From Phoronis australis (taxonomy: Eukaryota > Phoronida > Phoronidae), in the NCBI GenBank assembly GCA_002633005.1, contig NMRA01000012.1:1268730-1328729 (forward strand): DNA of 60,000 nt, read 5' to 3'. Positions 12,437 to 25,333 of the stretch are shown one piece after another. Under the pieces are notes generated by a model that did no database searches, had not been told where the DNA came from, and saw only the letters and a list, made by a program, of their open reading frames with translations. How positions within the stretch are numbered: position 1 is the stretch's first letter; the number at the start of each line of letters is the position of its first letter. A program made the translations under genes and the position numbers.

Positions 12437-12665
12437 CGACAAAGTAACTGTACAGAAAGTAGCAGTAGCGTGGAATGAAACACTCTAACACCAAACGTTT
12501 TGCTTCTAACCTTTACTAAATCTGTATTTTTAGCATATTGAAATGGTAAAGTCCTCAGCCTTGATTTCAGCGAATATTGAGCAGGCAACAGTGAAAATTG
12601 GTGATTTGCTATCAAATCACACAAAAACAACGGATTGATTTCATAGCTCTCGCCAAATCTCATAA
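12437..12665. repeat. H-family dispersed repeat, copy 1
   Basis: Contains AAGTCCTCAGCCTTGATTTC, GAAAATTGGTGATTTGCTAT and CGGATTGATTTCATAGC, in the order seen near 33.6 kb. The ends are not defined. Confidence 0.45.
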
Positions 12666-12952
12666 CTTCAAGAAGTATATCCCATCTAATTGTAATTCCA
12701 AAATTGTGTTTTAGGTCACAACAACAATGTTATTGTAGTTTGTGAACTGATCATAACTGCACTACATCTATATGAAGTGGAGTGCAGGTACATATTAAAA
12801 CCTTCTGTTGCAAAAAATGTCTCAGTCTGAAACAGTTAATTAATGTCATGCAGCACGTGAGCATGGTTATTACAGTGAAATTGTTTTCAAATATGTCTAT
12901 TGCAATTACTTCGATTACGATGTCCATTAACTCAATAAACTTGGCAGTTTAC

Positions 12953-13404
12953 CAAGGTACCTAAACTACACGGTCAACGGACTCATAAACACGGGGCACG
13001 GACGCATGAACAAGACTCACGGACCTGCAAACACCGTCCACTGACTCACAAACACGGGAACGGACTCACAAAACATGATCCACGCACCCAAATACACGGG
13101 ACACGGACTCATATTCACGAGGAAACACGGTTAATGGACCGTCAAACACGTTTCACATACAAAATGGAGATGACAGCTGACCCAGGAAGCCGATGAGTCC
13201 GTGACCCGTGTTTGACGGTCCGTTAACCATGTTTCCTCGTGAATATGAGTCCGTATCCCGTGTATTTGGGTGCGTGGATCGTGTTTTGTGTGTCCGTTCC
13301 CGTGTTTGTGAGTCAGTGGATGGTGTTTGCAGGTCCGTGAGTCGTGTTCATGCGTCCGTGGCCAGTGTTTATGAGTCCGTTGACCGTCTAGTTTAGGTAC
13401 CTTG
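12953..13404. repeat. Long near-perfect hairpin, 198-bp arms, 56-nt loop
   Basis: The left arm 12953-13150 and right arm 13207-13404 are reverse complements of exactly equal length, with about 10 mismatches counted by eye and no indel. The arms begin and end with CAAGGTACCTAAACTA. Each arm is itself a degenerate tandem array of units of about 21 bp resembling CACGGACTCATAAACACGGG, about eight per arm. The loop (13151-13206) has unrelated sequence. Transcription across it on either strand would give a long dsRNA stem. It could be a foldback transposon, a tandem array inverted by replication slippage, or a hairpin-RNA locus. Confidence 0.9.
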
Positions 13405-15349
13405 TTTCCATCGAGACTGTTCTCATACCGCAGTATCAAGTTAGTGTCAGAGGGCGTTCAAATTTCAAGTGTTTGTTGTCTGTTTGGGTAACAATAACTA
13501 TCCTACGCAAAAATTTCTTATGAATTAGGAGCCATAGTTTTTGTGAGACCTGGTGTTCAATTCAAATTAGTTCAACTTATGTAAGTCAATTGGAGTAAAT
13601 TGGTTCAAACTAAATCTGTACCTGAACTTCAGTGTAAATACCTAAGTTTATGAAAATAATTCTATAAGTTCAGACAGGCTGGAATAAACTGTGAACTGTA
13701 AACCTTCCAGAAAAAAAACATACTCTATCAACAAACACAAAAATAGCATCACTCTGTCAATAACCATTTTCCCATATAGTGCTAACTGATATAGTGCTGA
13801 CGTGATGAAATACGCCTTGTCACTAGATGACTACAGGGTTGGATTTAATGTAGTGGTATATTTTCTAGCATTTTATGTATTACTGCTGTCAAATTGCCAT
13901 TGTTGTGAGGTAGAGCATTCAAATATTTTACTCAAAAATGTTGTCGCTTGACTGAAACAAATGGCATTTTGTGCCTCAACTCTGCGAGTCTTGCACATGA
14001 GAATTATCAACTGGAATGGAGATTTTGTGGTCTCCCAATACTAAAGAGTTGGATGTAGAACATTTCCTTTTGAAAAGGCCAGCTGCTAGTTAATCAGCTA
14101 CCAACTAATTTCACTTCCTGTGTGAAAGTAAACTCTGGTGAAACAACCAAATCAAACCAATTTAAAAATGACAAATAGTCTCATTAAATGGGGGAAATCC
14201 TTTTTATAGACTAATAAACTTTAGAAAGTCCTCTGTCCTCAAAAAATCAGTCGATAAATTTCCTGTTTCGGTAAGCAATCAGATCACGTGTGTCTATTTT
14301 TATTAATTATTGAGGATGGGTGATGACTGAATGAAATGCTCTAAACCTGAAATATGCTTTGGTTGCACTGTACAGTTAGACTGTTGCAGCGGCCACCTGG
14401 CACTCCCTGGAAATTAAATTCCTCGGGTAGGCCAGGTTTTGCGGCAGTTTTGAGGTATACATGGTTAGGAGGTTCAGTGAAACTGGTTTGCTTGTGGTCG
14501 TGAACATGGTGTTAATCAGAAAAGTCTACTAGTTTTGCTTTAGATAACCTTTTCTTCAAAATGGAGACTCCATGTAGCTGTGTTGCTTGTGGTACAGTGT
14601 CTGGGGAATCTGCAATTTCAAGTATCCCTCAAATAATCCAGAATTGCAAAAACTCTTGATTGTATGGATGCACTTTTGGACCACATTCGTGAAATCTGTA
14701 GTAATTTATTTTTGAAATTTAGTGTTGGCTTGTGTCAAACATTGGCTGAGCAGTGGTGGTTTAGAGCTGGAAATGCTAATGTTCCATTTTTGTGCCACCT
14801 TTTCCCCAGAGCCTGGCTTCCTTTTCGGTAGAAGTGAAAGTGCCAAAAGTATGAGACAGATATAGTTGCTGTGGTCTTTCTTGTGTAGTACTTATGAGGT
14901 TAAATGACTCAACTTTTAATTCTGTTCATACAGTTCTTTGCACAGTGGAATAAAGGCAGCTTGTCCAATGATGTGTGGACGCCAGGCAAAACCCAGTCAC
15001 AACTGGTCCATGCCTTGTTTGTTGATGTCCTAAAAAGCTTATTTCTCAAACAAACTAAGCTGTTGCTTGCATTCTATCTGTCTGTTGCAGAGTCATGGCG
15101 ATGTTTTGTAGACCTCTGATTTCACAAATAAGACTCCCAACAAACGGGGACCAATTAATCCTCTTGTTGAAGAGGATAACTTGCCAATCACCCTTTTGAA
15201 CCAGTGCAAGCTGCTTGTTTGCTAGCTTCCCTGAAAGTGAAGTGCCTGTTAGATGGCGCTGTTTTATAGGACCAGCTGGCAGAGGTTGCTGAAAATGTCT
15301 TGAATTGGATTAAAAGACGATGGTTAATCAGAAAAAAGTTAAAGGTTGT
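13405..15349. other. No gene recognised
   Basis: Unique-looking AT-rich sequence; one 71-codon open frame (14904-15119) without domain similarity. Confidence 0.4.
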
Positions 15350-15840
15350 TTTTAGAAAAATCTCCAAATTTGGCTAACTTCGGAACATCTCATCTCAGAA
15401 ATGGCTGATTTGGTTCATGTGATACTTTCACATATTGAGGTAATTTGCCACTTATATCGCACAAAAATAATTGCGAAAATTATCATTGCCTTATTACAAG
15501 TATTGGTAGCTTTACCAAATATTTATGACATCTACACAACGCAAACCTAGCTAATCATAGACTATAATGTTATTCATATATGCCGAAAATTTTGTCCAAA
15601 TAAAGTTAAGTTTGCCTACCATATTATATGCTAGACAGGCGAAGAATCACCATGGGCTTTATGCGCTGTTCTCCGAAATGCTCTTCAAAATTTTTTGAAA
15701 ACGCTGCACTTTTGCATGATAAACAATATAAAAAGTTTTGATACAGTTTTTATGAAACAAATCAAGTCGCGTCAATGGAGTACGAAATGATAATTTAGAA
15801 AATTGTAAGGGCATTTTTAGATTTTGTCTTGAGCATTGAT
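15350..15840. repeat. G-family dispersed repeat, copy 1
   Basis: TTTAGAAAAATCTCCAAATT, GGCTAACTTCGGAACATCTC opens it; TTATGCGCTGTTCTCCGAAA and ACGATAATTTAGAAAATTG-like blocks follow. The same blocks in the same order occur at 55150-55500. Copy 1 has an extra ~200-bp insertion between the first two blocks. Confidence 0.6.
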
Positions 15841-18800
15841 ATCAAATGACTTATGGTCAGTGTTATTGATACCGTTACTTTGTTACGAATGTACCTTTCT
15901 TTTTGCTAGATTTTGCTAATAAAGTCATGGTCACATGACTGGTACAAAGTAAAAGAAATAAATCCTACACAGACTTTCTACTTTCAGAAAATATGGAGTT
16001 TTACAATTTAAGAACTAAAGTTTTGTATGTATGTGGCTAAATACACTGACTGCTCATATATAAGCTTGTTGTATTTATTTTTTTTTTCAATATATTCAGT
16101 CGCTTGAACACTGCCACTATCCTCCTTTTTGCAAGTCTTGTTTCACACTGCGTTTGTTTGGATTGTGTAATCTTACTGTGGACAAGATTAAAAGTGAACC
16201 CAGATTGGATTATTTATGTACATTTGCAAGTAGGTGCTTCAATCTGAAAGGGGCTGTAAAAAAGTGGAACTTATTTCTAAACATGTGCTCAGTGTGAAGC
16301 CAGTGTAAATCTAAACATATTGCATGAATTGAGCTCCATGTGACTGACATCTGTGCTTTATGTCTCTCTTTCTGTTTATGTCAGTGTAAACATTTCTGTC
16401 TACTGAACTTTTCATTTACTAGGCATCTCTCTCAAATGTTGGCCCCAGACTAGTTTGTCAAACTACAATACCACCATCCCTAGGGAGTTAGAAAATGCAT
16501 TGTATGCTTGACCTAATTTTTTGTGTCAGGTGCTTCTGAGTTGAAACTAACAGCGAAAAGTGATCCGTTGCGCATCCATGGATATTATAAGGTACCTGCT
16601 TGTTTTGCCAATTTCCTGGTGGCAGTGTTGCAAGTTGCAGTGCAGAAGGAAACCTATGCTGGTGTAAGAACTATGACTTCAATAAATGTGTGAACTGTTG
16701 CAGTCTTAAATATATGAGGTGTTGTGGGTAAATGTCATTGAACATGGCATGATGGTGTGGTAGTTGGGGATGGGCCTATTGCAACGTGCATGATTTTGGT
16801 GTTGTTAGGTTGCAGAACCTATGGAGATGACCTAGGGAAAAATGTTTCTTGTGAACTTGAATTACCCCAAAGGATAAGTGATGTGGAAATAAGTCTTCCA
16901 CCAAGCTGAAAAAGCAGAACTCGTCAATAGGATTATATTCATAACTTGCCACAAACATTTTGTTAATATCTTAGGAGGAAAGTTGACAACTGAGCCTTAT
17001 TATGTAAGGGAAGACTGATTCTAAGTCTTGTTAATTGCCATGTCCAAGAAATGTTCTGTACCACCTTCAGGCACAGATCGGGGCAGGAAGTTTGAGGGGT
17101 ACAAGTGCAACCTCCCCCNCCCCCCCCCCCCCCCCCCTGTGTCTGTTCATAGTGTAGCCCATGGGTCATGGCACTGTAGCTGTAGCTGATTCTTTAATTG
17201 ACCTTTTTACAGCTGGAGATTTGTTTGTGGGGATATCTATCTTACTCACCACACGTTAGCCAGAAATGTAGGTGTATGTTTTCTGGTTTCATTAGTTGGT
17301 TTCATTGTGCTTAAAATGCCAACTTCCACAATCCATTGCAGATATGTCTCGGGCCTCAGGGCTTAATCTTTTTACAGGAAATGGAACCCGAAAATATTTT
17401 TGATACAAACTCAAAATAATTATCTATTATTTCGTGCTTGAGTACATTGTGGATAACACAAGTGATTGTGCAGTTTAAATTCGCACTTGATGACCTATAG
17501 ATTTGTGCTACAAACTAGGGTAAAAGCATAGGATTTTGAGTAAAACTCAAGTTTTCTAGTTCAGACTTGAACTTATAGCTGGGGTCATCAACTGCAAAAT
17601 AGGATTACGATGTCATCCACGTAAACCATAATATACTCCAGCGTAGAATATTAGAAACTTATCTTAAGTTTGTACGGAAGTAGATTGGAAAATGATTTCA
17701 AACCATGGAAATGCCAGTGATTGGATCCTCTCTAGGAGACCCGTTGTTGACAAGTGGTTGATTTGGTTTCAGTTTTCTATGAGGAGGGGAGGTGCAATTA
17801 GTTACTATTCAAAATTAAGACTGCTTAGTTCAAGCCGTTGCCAACTTCAAAATCAAAAAATGAATAAAAGATGAGCACATGGTTGGTGAAAGTCTGTGGA
17901 ATGGCTAGGTTAAAAAATTAGGTGATCCTGCCATCGCTTGTGCAAGTTTAGTTGAAAAGATTTTAATATTCTTAACATTCTTGCAGACAACCAAGGAAAA
18001 CAACATGAAGCTAACCATTGGTTCGAAGTATGCAAATTATCTACTTTATTTTAAAGGTGTTAAAATTTGCATTTTATGTCTTATTTCTGTGAGTAAAATT
18101 AGTTACAAGAACTGACAGGGATGAATGAACATGCTAATTAGGTAAAGCCAAAATCCCAAGTTTGAAACCAGGTATAAATTAACTTTGCAGTATCAAATCT
18201 TCCCGGTGAAGCTGTCAATGAACTCTATTCGGTCCTTGATGTTATCTGATCACCATCCTAAAAACGTGACCTAAAAACGATGGTTTTCAATTATGGCGTT
18301 GCACATGGCTTTAAGAAGGGTTTAAGACTGAAAATAGCAACCTGTTTGGGATTCCTGACATATCACCTCCTGAGCTTTTTATGTGCCATTCCTGTGACCC
18401 ATGTCACTCCTGTTGTTTGCTTGGTTATGTTATTTAACATATGTCATCTGGGACTGTTGAAGTTATCCCTGTGTTTATAAACACCTGAGTTTATGACCTG
18501 GCCGTCTTGTCTGGATGCAAGCTGAGTCTCTGCTTAGATCAAATTTGAGGTGCAGTGCAAAGAATTTACTGGGCAAATCACAATCCACATTGAATGCCTG
18601 GTTGAAATCTGGCATACTTGTGAAATGCATTGTTTTTGAAGTACAGCAGTATGGGTATAAATGTTTTATAGAGTTCCGCTTCCAACTTTCACAATAAACC
18701 TATGAGCTCTGCAACCAATTAGCCAATGAGGTTTTGCCTGACAGGAGTGCCCCAAGGGGATGGTGAGTGACAGGCTAGTATTTGCACGTTTTGTAGATGT

Positions 18801-21229
18801 TGTGCCTGGTGCCTGAGAGAGAAGACACTTATAAAACGCTGGCCAACAAATGTGTACCTGTTACACCTGCTAGACACTTATTATTTACTTGACTGTTTTC
18901 TAACTGTGCCACTGAAAATTATCTGATACAACACTTCACTGCTAAATTATTCACACACTATAACTATAACTTCTCTACTATGAACAGTGAACTTCAGATG
19001 GATACACAACTGCTTCTAGTAATGCAGAATGTTCAAACCAACAGTTGAATACCGAGACTGCTGAATATGTTTTACAACAGGACTGTGTGAGACGAGCATG
19101 TCATGAATCCAGGAAGCAAATCCATTTGGTACATGTTTCTTGAAAAGTGCATTGTCTTTTGACTTTTGGCTAAAAATCAATCTGTGGATGGCTAAAATGC
19201 CAGGAAATTACTCTACAACTGGAAGTCAAGAGACAGAAATCCATACTCTGCTCGACTAGACAGAGGACAAAACATTTTGCCAAAGACAAAGAAATCAACT
19301 TTTGGCTGTTCATAATCAAATTTCTGGCTTGGCTAAAGTCAAAAGACAAAAGCCCATTCCAGCAACAGGCCGTTGATGTTTGTTTAGATGTTTGTGCTGA
19401 AATTTCATGGCACGCATAAATTAGGTGTAAAAAGTTTCAGTCACGATCAATATCAGCTTCTTGTTAAATCACATTTTTAAACATACTTAATGCTATGTGT
19501 CGGCAATTTGGATTGTTGTTTGGATATGGACGAGAGTGTGCCCTCGGCGATTCAGATGTGCGCTGGATGCGATTTAGTCTGAAGCAGACTAAGTATTTTC
19601 TTACTTCACTGGATAACCTGAGGCATACTATGGATTTGTCTTCACGAGAATAAGGAAATCATATAAGAAAACAAACTGATGGACGCGGTATACCTCAGGT
19701 GGTTAGTACTCGTATGTATTCTGTAATCCTTAGTTTTGTAGCCATTTTGTCTCTCCAGAATTGCACCATTATTACGTCACAGTAGTACTGTGAGAGCATG
19801 TGCCGTTCACTTGGCCAAGTTTCAAATTCTGGTGTGCAAGATGGGCGAATAGCAATTTCTTTCATTCGCATTTATTTCGAGTTGTTGGAATTTGGTGGCA
19901 ATCATTTGTGTTTTACACCATGCAATGATGGTAATTTGACGGCATGATACTCACAAAAATAATTTTTGAAAGGCTGGAAAATCCCACTGCGCTATATTTA
20001 AACAAAATGCTGAACCCTGTCCACCAATTTCTCTGTCGTCATCTAGGGAGTTGGCATATTTCGTTATGTTGGCGCAATGTCGGAGAATGGCTCTTAGTCT
20101 TGTGTTGTTACTCAGACTACAGTTTGTGTAGTTTCTATTCATGGTTATAGAATTTATGCTAATTGTGTGATCAGTGGTGCGTGAAATGTTTGAAGTGTAG
20201 CCTGAAAATGAAACAAATCGAATGATTCCAGTCCACTAAATAAAAAGACTATCAAAGTCCATCGGGACATGCTTATAACCGTAAATTGAGCTCCCTGACT
20301 GTATTGTACAATATATCTCCCCTAATGCCTTGTGGTGTACTTGTCTTGCAATTTAATGTTACAAGCACTGTGTGTTTATGAAAAGCAGGTCTCGGAATGT
20401 TGATCATTTCTGCAAAAATACTGGTTTCTGAGATTCTGAAACAAGTGGAGATATTTTCTTTCTAAGAAATGCAATGGTGCAGGAAGTTATGGAAGTTCTT
20501 TTGTGAGGAAAATGTAATAGTTGAAATATTCTGGTAATTCTGCTTTCTCAAATTCAGTATGTCTGAATATTTTCAATACTATTTTGAACCCATAATTTAG
20601 TTAAAGTTTGTAGTAAAAGTTCTTGTAGTTTCTCTGATGCAAGCCTGGTCGTTTTCAATTGGATCTATAGTTCAGACTACAGTCAAGAGAGATCGAAATG
20701 AACCCATAGCCAACCAGTGTGGTCGAACCATTGACTTTGACTCTAACTATGGCCCAACCTTCCTGCGGACATGGATAAGGGTTGTCAGAAGATGGCGACG
20801 TCCGAGTCGTTGCTAGAAAATTGAACAATATCTTTGATTAATATGTGGCATTGCCCAAAATAACCAATAAACTGCATCGAAAATGCAAAGTTTGCATTAA
20901 CTAAATAATAGGGAATGTAAGTTACTTTGCTATTTAGATGTATTGTTTTATTCTTAATGTGTACGCACTTTATTTTATTGATCGGTTAGGTGACGTTCAC
21001 ATGCTTACTTCAGTGCCACTTCAGTACGCGTGTCTTTTTATGCGCCATGTTTACAAGTGTATTGCTGTCACCTCCGTCTGGGCGGACAACGGTCACCTGG
21101 CATCTGCTACAGTGATCTCTTAAACCCTAGCTGGATTTTTGTGAAATTTGTTGAGTGTGTTCCAGTCTGATAATGGGTAGAGGCACTTTATGGACGGATC
21201 TGACTACCGATGTACTCCCTAATGTCCCT
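15841..21229. other. No gene recognised
   Basis: Apart from the poly-C tract, only short unconvincing frames. A weak relationship exists between about 18.1-18.26 kb and 34.09-34.26 kb (caaGtttgaaacc..., cctgctaaagcaatcaacaa-like blocks), perhaps another old repeat. Confidence 0.4.
17114..17137. repeat. Poly-C tract with one ambiguous base
   Basis: A C run of about 24 bases contains an N at 17119; sequencing slippage is likely. Confidence 0.9.
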
Positions 21230-22000
21230 TATTTTTTATGCGTCCACATATTTATGTATGGGTAAATTATGCTGTCATCCTTGTCTGGCTGGTATCCACC
21301 CTGAATCCACTGCTCTGTCTCCAAAACCTTTGTATGTATGTTCATGAAATTTTGCAGATGTGTTCCTTTCATGGATGGGACGGCTTGAGCAAATTTTCAA
21401 ATGGATCCTACAGCTGGTGTGTCCCCTAGTGGCAGTTTTAGTTTTTTAAATTTTCCACTGTATCTTTGAATTTTCATAAAATGTGGCAAATGGGTATCTA
21501 ACAGTGAGGTGTAACCATCATCCCGTTTTTGGATGGATTTGAGGCATTTTGCGCCATCTAATGACTATTTTTCTGGTTTTTTTGGCGTCTGCCCCTCTAT
21601 CAGCCAAAACACTCTAAGAAAGATTATGAAAATTGGCATATAAGGTGAAGGTAGCTAGCGATGATTTTCAAATGACTCCAACTACTGTGATGCCTCCTAG
21701 TCCTAAATCCTTTGCTGGATCCTTGTTGAGTTTGGCAACTGTTTTTGTAAGATGACAACAGATAACTTTTGGACAGATTCGACTACTGCTGTGGCCCTTA
21801 GTGGCAATTTTATTTCTCCCATTTTATTCTCCATCTTTGAAGTTCCGTAATGTGTTTTTTATGAAATTTGGCAAATACGTTTATGAAAAGGGCAATGGCA
21901 CCATCCTGTTCTCAGATGAATTTTATGAAGTGTATGCCTCCTAGTGGTCATTTTTATTACTTTCAAATCCATCTCTATCGGGCAAACCACTACATGTTCT
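21230..22000. repeat. Diverged ~140-bp monomer array, copy 1
   Basis: It opens with TTATGCGTCCACATATTTAT, then repeats a unit of roughly 105-145 bp containing 'aaatttggcaaatngnnt..tat' and ending near a CCTAGTGGC box (near 21427, 21700, 21800, 21935). Opening and first monomers align closely with copy 2 (TTTCATGGATGGGA; CATGAAATTTTGCA). No intact frame runs through it. Confidence 0.65.
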
Positions 22001-22184
22001 GTAGTGTAGCTACCGTCAGAAACTGCTGTTGATATTCGCAACAATGTTAGAAACCATCGAAGAAATGAAAAGGGGAATTTTTACGTTTATTTTCGTTTGA
22101 AGTTGGTGATAAATTACTGTATTTATTAGTTAATGTAGCATTTTATGATCATATGGAACATAAAATTACTCATTATATATACAT

Positions 22185-22312
22185 ATAGATTATTACATGG
22201 CGAAGTCGTTATCCCCCATATTCTAGAGCCCGAGTGGATATTGGATAATTCTCCAAAATCCACGAGGGCTCTAGATAAAGGGGATAACGACTGAGAACAT
22301 GTTATAATCTAT
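22185..22312. repeat. Foldback element of 128 bp
   Basis: The left arm ATAGATTATTACATG, GTCGTTATCCCC, CTAGAGCCC, GTGGAT is mirrored by ATCCAC, GGGCTCTAG, GGGGATAACGAC, CATGTTATAATCTAT. Small asymmetric bulges, loop of about 20 nt. It is a palindromic MITE in an AT-rich flank. Confidence 0.85.
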
Positions 22313-22843
22313 TTATACCACATACTGAATGAGAAACATTGCAATGAATCGATCTACCCTTCTCGACTCGCCTCGGCTTTTGTAACTACTTCCAATGTCA
22401 GGGGCCTGAGGTTGGAGGTCGTGACCTTTGAGGAAATGCCGAGTTTTTCTTGTTAAAATGTTTTTTACTTAAAACCAAATAAAAATTGAACCAAAATAGA
22501 ACTAAAGTGAATCTGTAAAGTAATTTTTATTTTCAGCAACTACTCCAGCTTACTACACATCTTATCACGCTAAGCTTCCATCGTGAAAATATCGTCTGCT
22601 AAATTAGGTTACCACTGGTTACTGAGTCCAAGTTAAAGCAACCCGACCACACGTCATTCACATTTAAACTGGAGATCGATGATTTACAAGTGAGAGAAAA
22701 TGAAGATAAATTTTACTCAATTAAAGATGTCGTTTTTATTGAAATTTTGCGTCTTATTTTTCATAGCACAATGCCGTTTGTTGAACATGCAATTATTGCG
22801 CGTGCTCATGTAAGTATTCTATTTTCACGTTCGATGATGTCAA

Positions 22844-22915
22844 CCGCTGAGTGATGTAGTGGTAAAGTCAACGGCCCGAAACTCTTGCAGAGCGGGTTCG
22901 AAACCAGCCTTGGTT
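22844..22915 (+). pseudogene. tRNA-derived sequence, possibly a SINE head
   Basis: CTGAGTGATGTAGTGGTAAA (A-box) precedes GCGGGTTCGAAACCAGCC (B-box) at tRNA-like spacing. No complete acceptor stem. The sequence that follows is unrelated to that after 57273, so the two may be different SINEs or tRNA pseudogenes. Confidence 0.5.
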
Positions 22916-25180
22916 TCCCGCCAAAATGTTATTTAACGCCGTTACATAACTAAATGGGTTGTTAAACGGTTGTATTGGCCATTTGAGGCTGATATTGTGG
23001 TATAAAAATGTATATTAAGATAGATGATACTGTCACTAGTAAAATGACGCAACACAAAAAGGAGCCATTGACTATCAATTGGCTAAAAAAGCACTTATAA
23101 ATAATTGAGTGTCTTTCCCATCATTGTCTTTTTAACCAATTTTATAACCCAAAGGATAGAAGTGCTATCGCTATTTGCTATTCTTGCTTTAGAAACTGGG
23201 TCATAAGTTTGATCATCCCCCCACCACCCACTGACATCAGTCACAGCAGTGAAAACATCCCTGGGTCAGATTATCTTTTCTCTGGTCTCCATTCCAGTTG
23301 AGCTGTGTTTTTATTCAGCCACACAGACCTCTGAAGCAACACCCTCCCAGACATATATTGCCTTGTTTCTACCCATCCCTATTTATACACTCCACAGGAG
23401 ATCCAATACCTGACTGGCCATGTGTAATACTCACTAGTAGCCAAGTACTACCAGCCCTGATGGACCTTGAATAGACTATGTCTAGCCAGTCTAATGTCTT
23501 ATTAACCCTATTCCAGCCATTGTCCTGGGCTACAGTTGAACCCTGCCTGAATACAAGAGCCACTGTTGGTTCACCTGATAAATCCAGCTATTGATTACTT
23601 TGTCTGGGTCTACACATTCATAGAGTTTGTTAGACCAATACACACACACACACATACACACAGAGTGGCATGTTTGTCTGAAAGCCTGCTACTACAGTAC
23701 TATTAACAACCACTGCCAGGAGTGCGTGGGGGTTACACTCCTATCACACTGTCTGTTACCAGTATTACTCCAGCTCACATACACACACAGACAGGCAAGC
23801 AGGCAGGTTCATACAGAGATAACTGCTCACACAGACAGCCTGCTGCACTGTCCAACAGTTTGGGGTAGAGCTCTCAGCTCATTGCCGCTGAATGAATGTG
23901 TACAAGAACTCTGCTGCTTTTGCCACTGGTCAAGGTAATTAATCTGAATTCTACTTTCCATTTGGGTTAACTTTGCTAATGTTTGTTATTTGCAGTATTG
24001 GAGGTCGTCTCTTAGAACTTGCGCTTTTGACCTGTATGTGTGTGAGTCATTGTGTCAATTGGGTAGGCTTTTCCCCTATTTAGAAGTATCAAATCATTAT
24101 CTCATGCGTTGAAATGAGTCAATGCCATGAAACTTACTAAATTCACATGCAGCTCTCAAATGATCAAGTGGAAATATAAGGGTCAAGATGTTACTGTGAA
24201 CTATTTAACCCAATCTGAGATGAGGTGTGTTATATGAGAAAGATGAGAGGGGGAATTTTCAAGGAGCGTGTGAATATTTTACAAAATGTCGCTCATTTGG
24301 CAATGACTCTGAAGTATTGGTTTGTTTAATGAAAGTGAGTGTTAGCTTGTAATTTCGAAGGAGTCAAGCCTTGGCAAACATTTGCAAACCTCGGTGTAAT
24401 CCATTGATTGTGTTCTGTCCTAATAGAATGCCTGTTTGATAGCGGTATGTTTTTCCTGTTAGTATCTGCCGGTTGCCCTTAAAATGTTTAGAAATTGGCT
24501 CTTAATAGGCTTGTATTGTATTGATTCTCTCAAATCTCATTTGATTTTGTAAGATATGAGAACCTTTATAAGTGAATTTAGATCTATACTAAGAACAACA
24601 GAAAGATGTAAGGTGTAATATTGATGTAAAGAGGGTTGGTATCGAAGACATATTCAAATATTTCTTGTTGAAAGTAGGTGTGCTATGCTCGTCATGCAAT
24701 TGATCATGTAAATTTCTCTTTATAAATCCATCTTGAACGGTCAATTTGTAGGTCAATTTATATTTTTGCTAGAAAGAACAGCAAACTGGTGTGTTTTCTT
24801 AATGTAAAAGCATGCGCAAGAAACTTCAGGCAAAAACTCTTTGCTCATGAAACCAAAGCAATGAATTTTCTCCCGTGATTCATGAGTCCAGTCTCGCCAG
24901 CCAATTGCTTTAGTGGCGGCAACATTGCAAGTGTTCTCTACTTGGGTAATGAGCTTACCTGTGAAAACGCTCGACTTTCACTTGTGTATTTCTTCATGGT
25001 CTCGTAACAAACTCGCTCCACGTTATACATCACATGGGATCTATGATTTGTGCTGCCACCTGGTTAAGTACAATACTTCTTCCTTGTTAACGAAGTAATG
25101 GAAAACGTTTCTGAAACTAATATTATGATCATGTGAGCAAGCATACTTTAGCAATGAAGCGTTAATATGAAAATGGTTGA
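22916..25180. other. No gene recognised
   Basis: Contains the CA repeat and a 103-codon plus-strand frame (23627-23938) that runs through CA/CAGG-rich DNA and is not gene-like. Confidence 0.4.
23639..23665. repeat. CA microsatellite
   Basis: Short (CA)n with one interruption; a further CA/CAGA-rich stretch follows at about 23775-23800. Confidence 0.9.
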
Positions 25181-25333
25181 AAATGTCAGGATGAGCACTG
25201 TGAAAAGTCCTGCCCACACACAGCCTACCCAAAATGTCAGGATGAGCACTGTGAAAAGTCCTGCCCACACACAGCCTACCCAAAATGTCAGGATGAGCAC
25301 TGTGAAAAGTCCTGCCCACACACAGCCTACCCT
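25181..25333. repeat. 51-bp tandem triplication at MITE terminus
   Basis: Three essentially identical 51-bp units start at 25181/25232/25283 (AAATGTCAGGATGAGCACTG). 51 is a multiple of three, so every frame repeats 17 codons, which produces repetitive open frames on both strands here. These are artefacts of the repeat. Near-identity points to recent amplification. Confidence 0.9.

Noticed and set aside
13190-13215. GATGAGTCCGTGA in the hairpin loop and right arm, recalling the hammerhead ribozyme core.
   Set aside because: The core U of CUGAUGA is C, stem II cannot form, and the GAAAC segment is missing. The match comes from the repeated 21-bp unit.
17111-17140. Poly-C run as a regulatory C-tract.
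   Set aside because: An ambiguous base inside the run and likely slippage make length and meaning unreliable.
23627-23938. 103-codon frame near a CA repeat.
   Set aside because: Runs through CA- and CAGG-rich simple sequence; no coding support.
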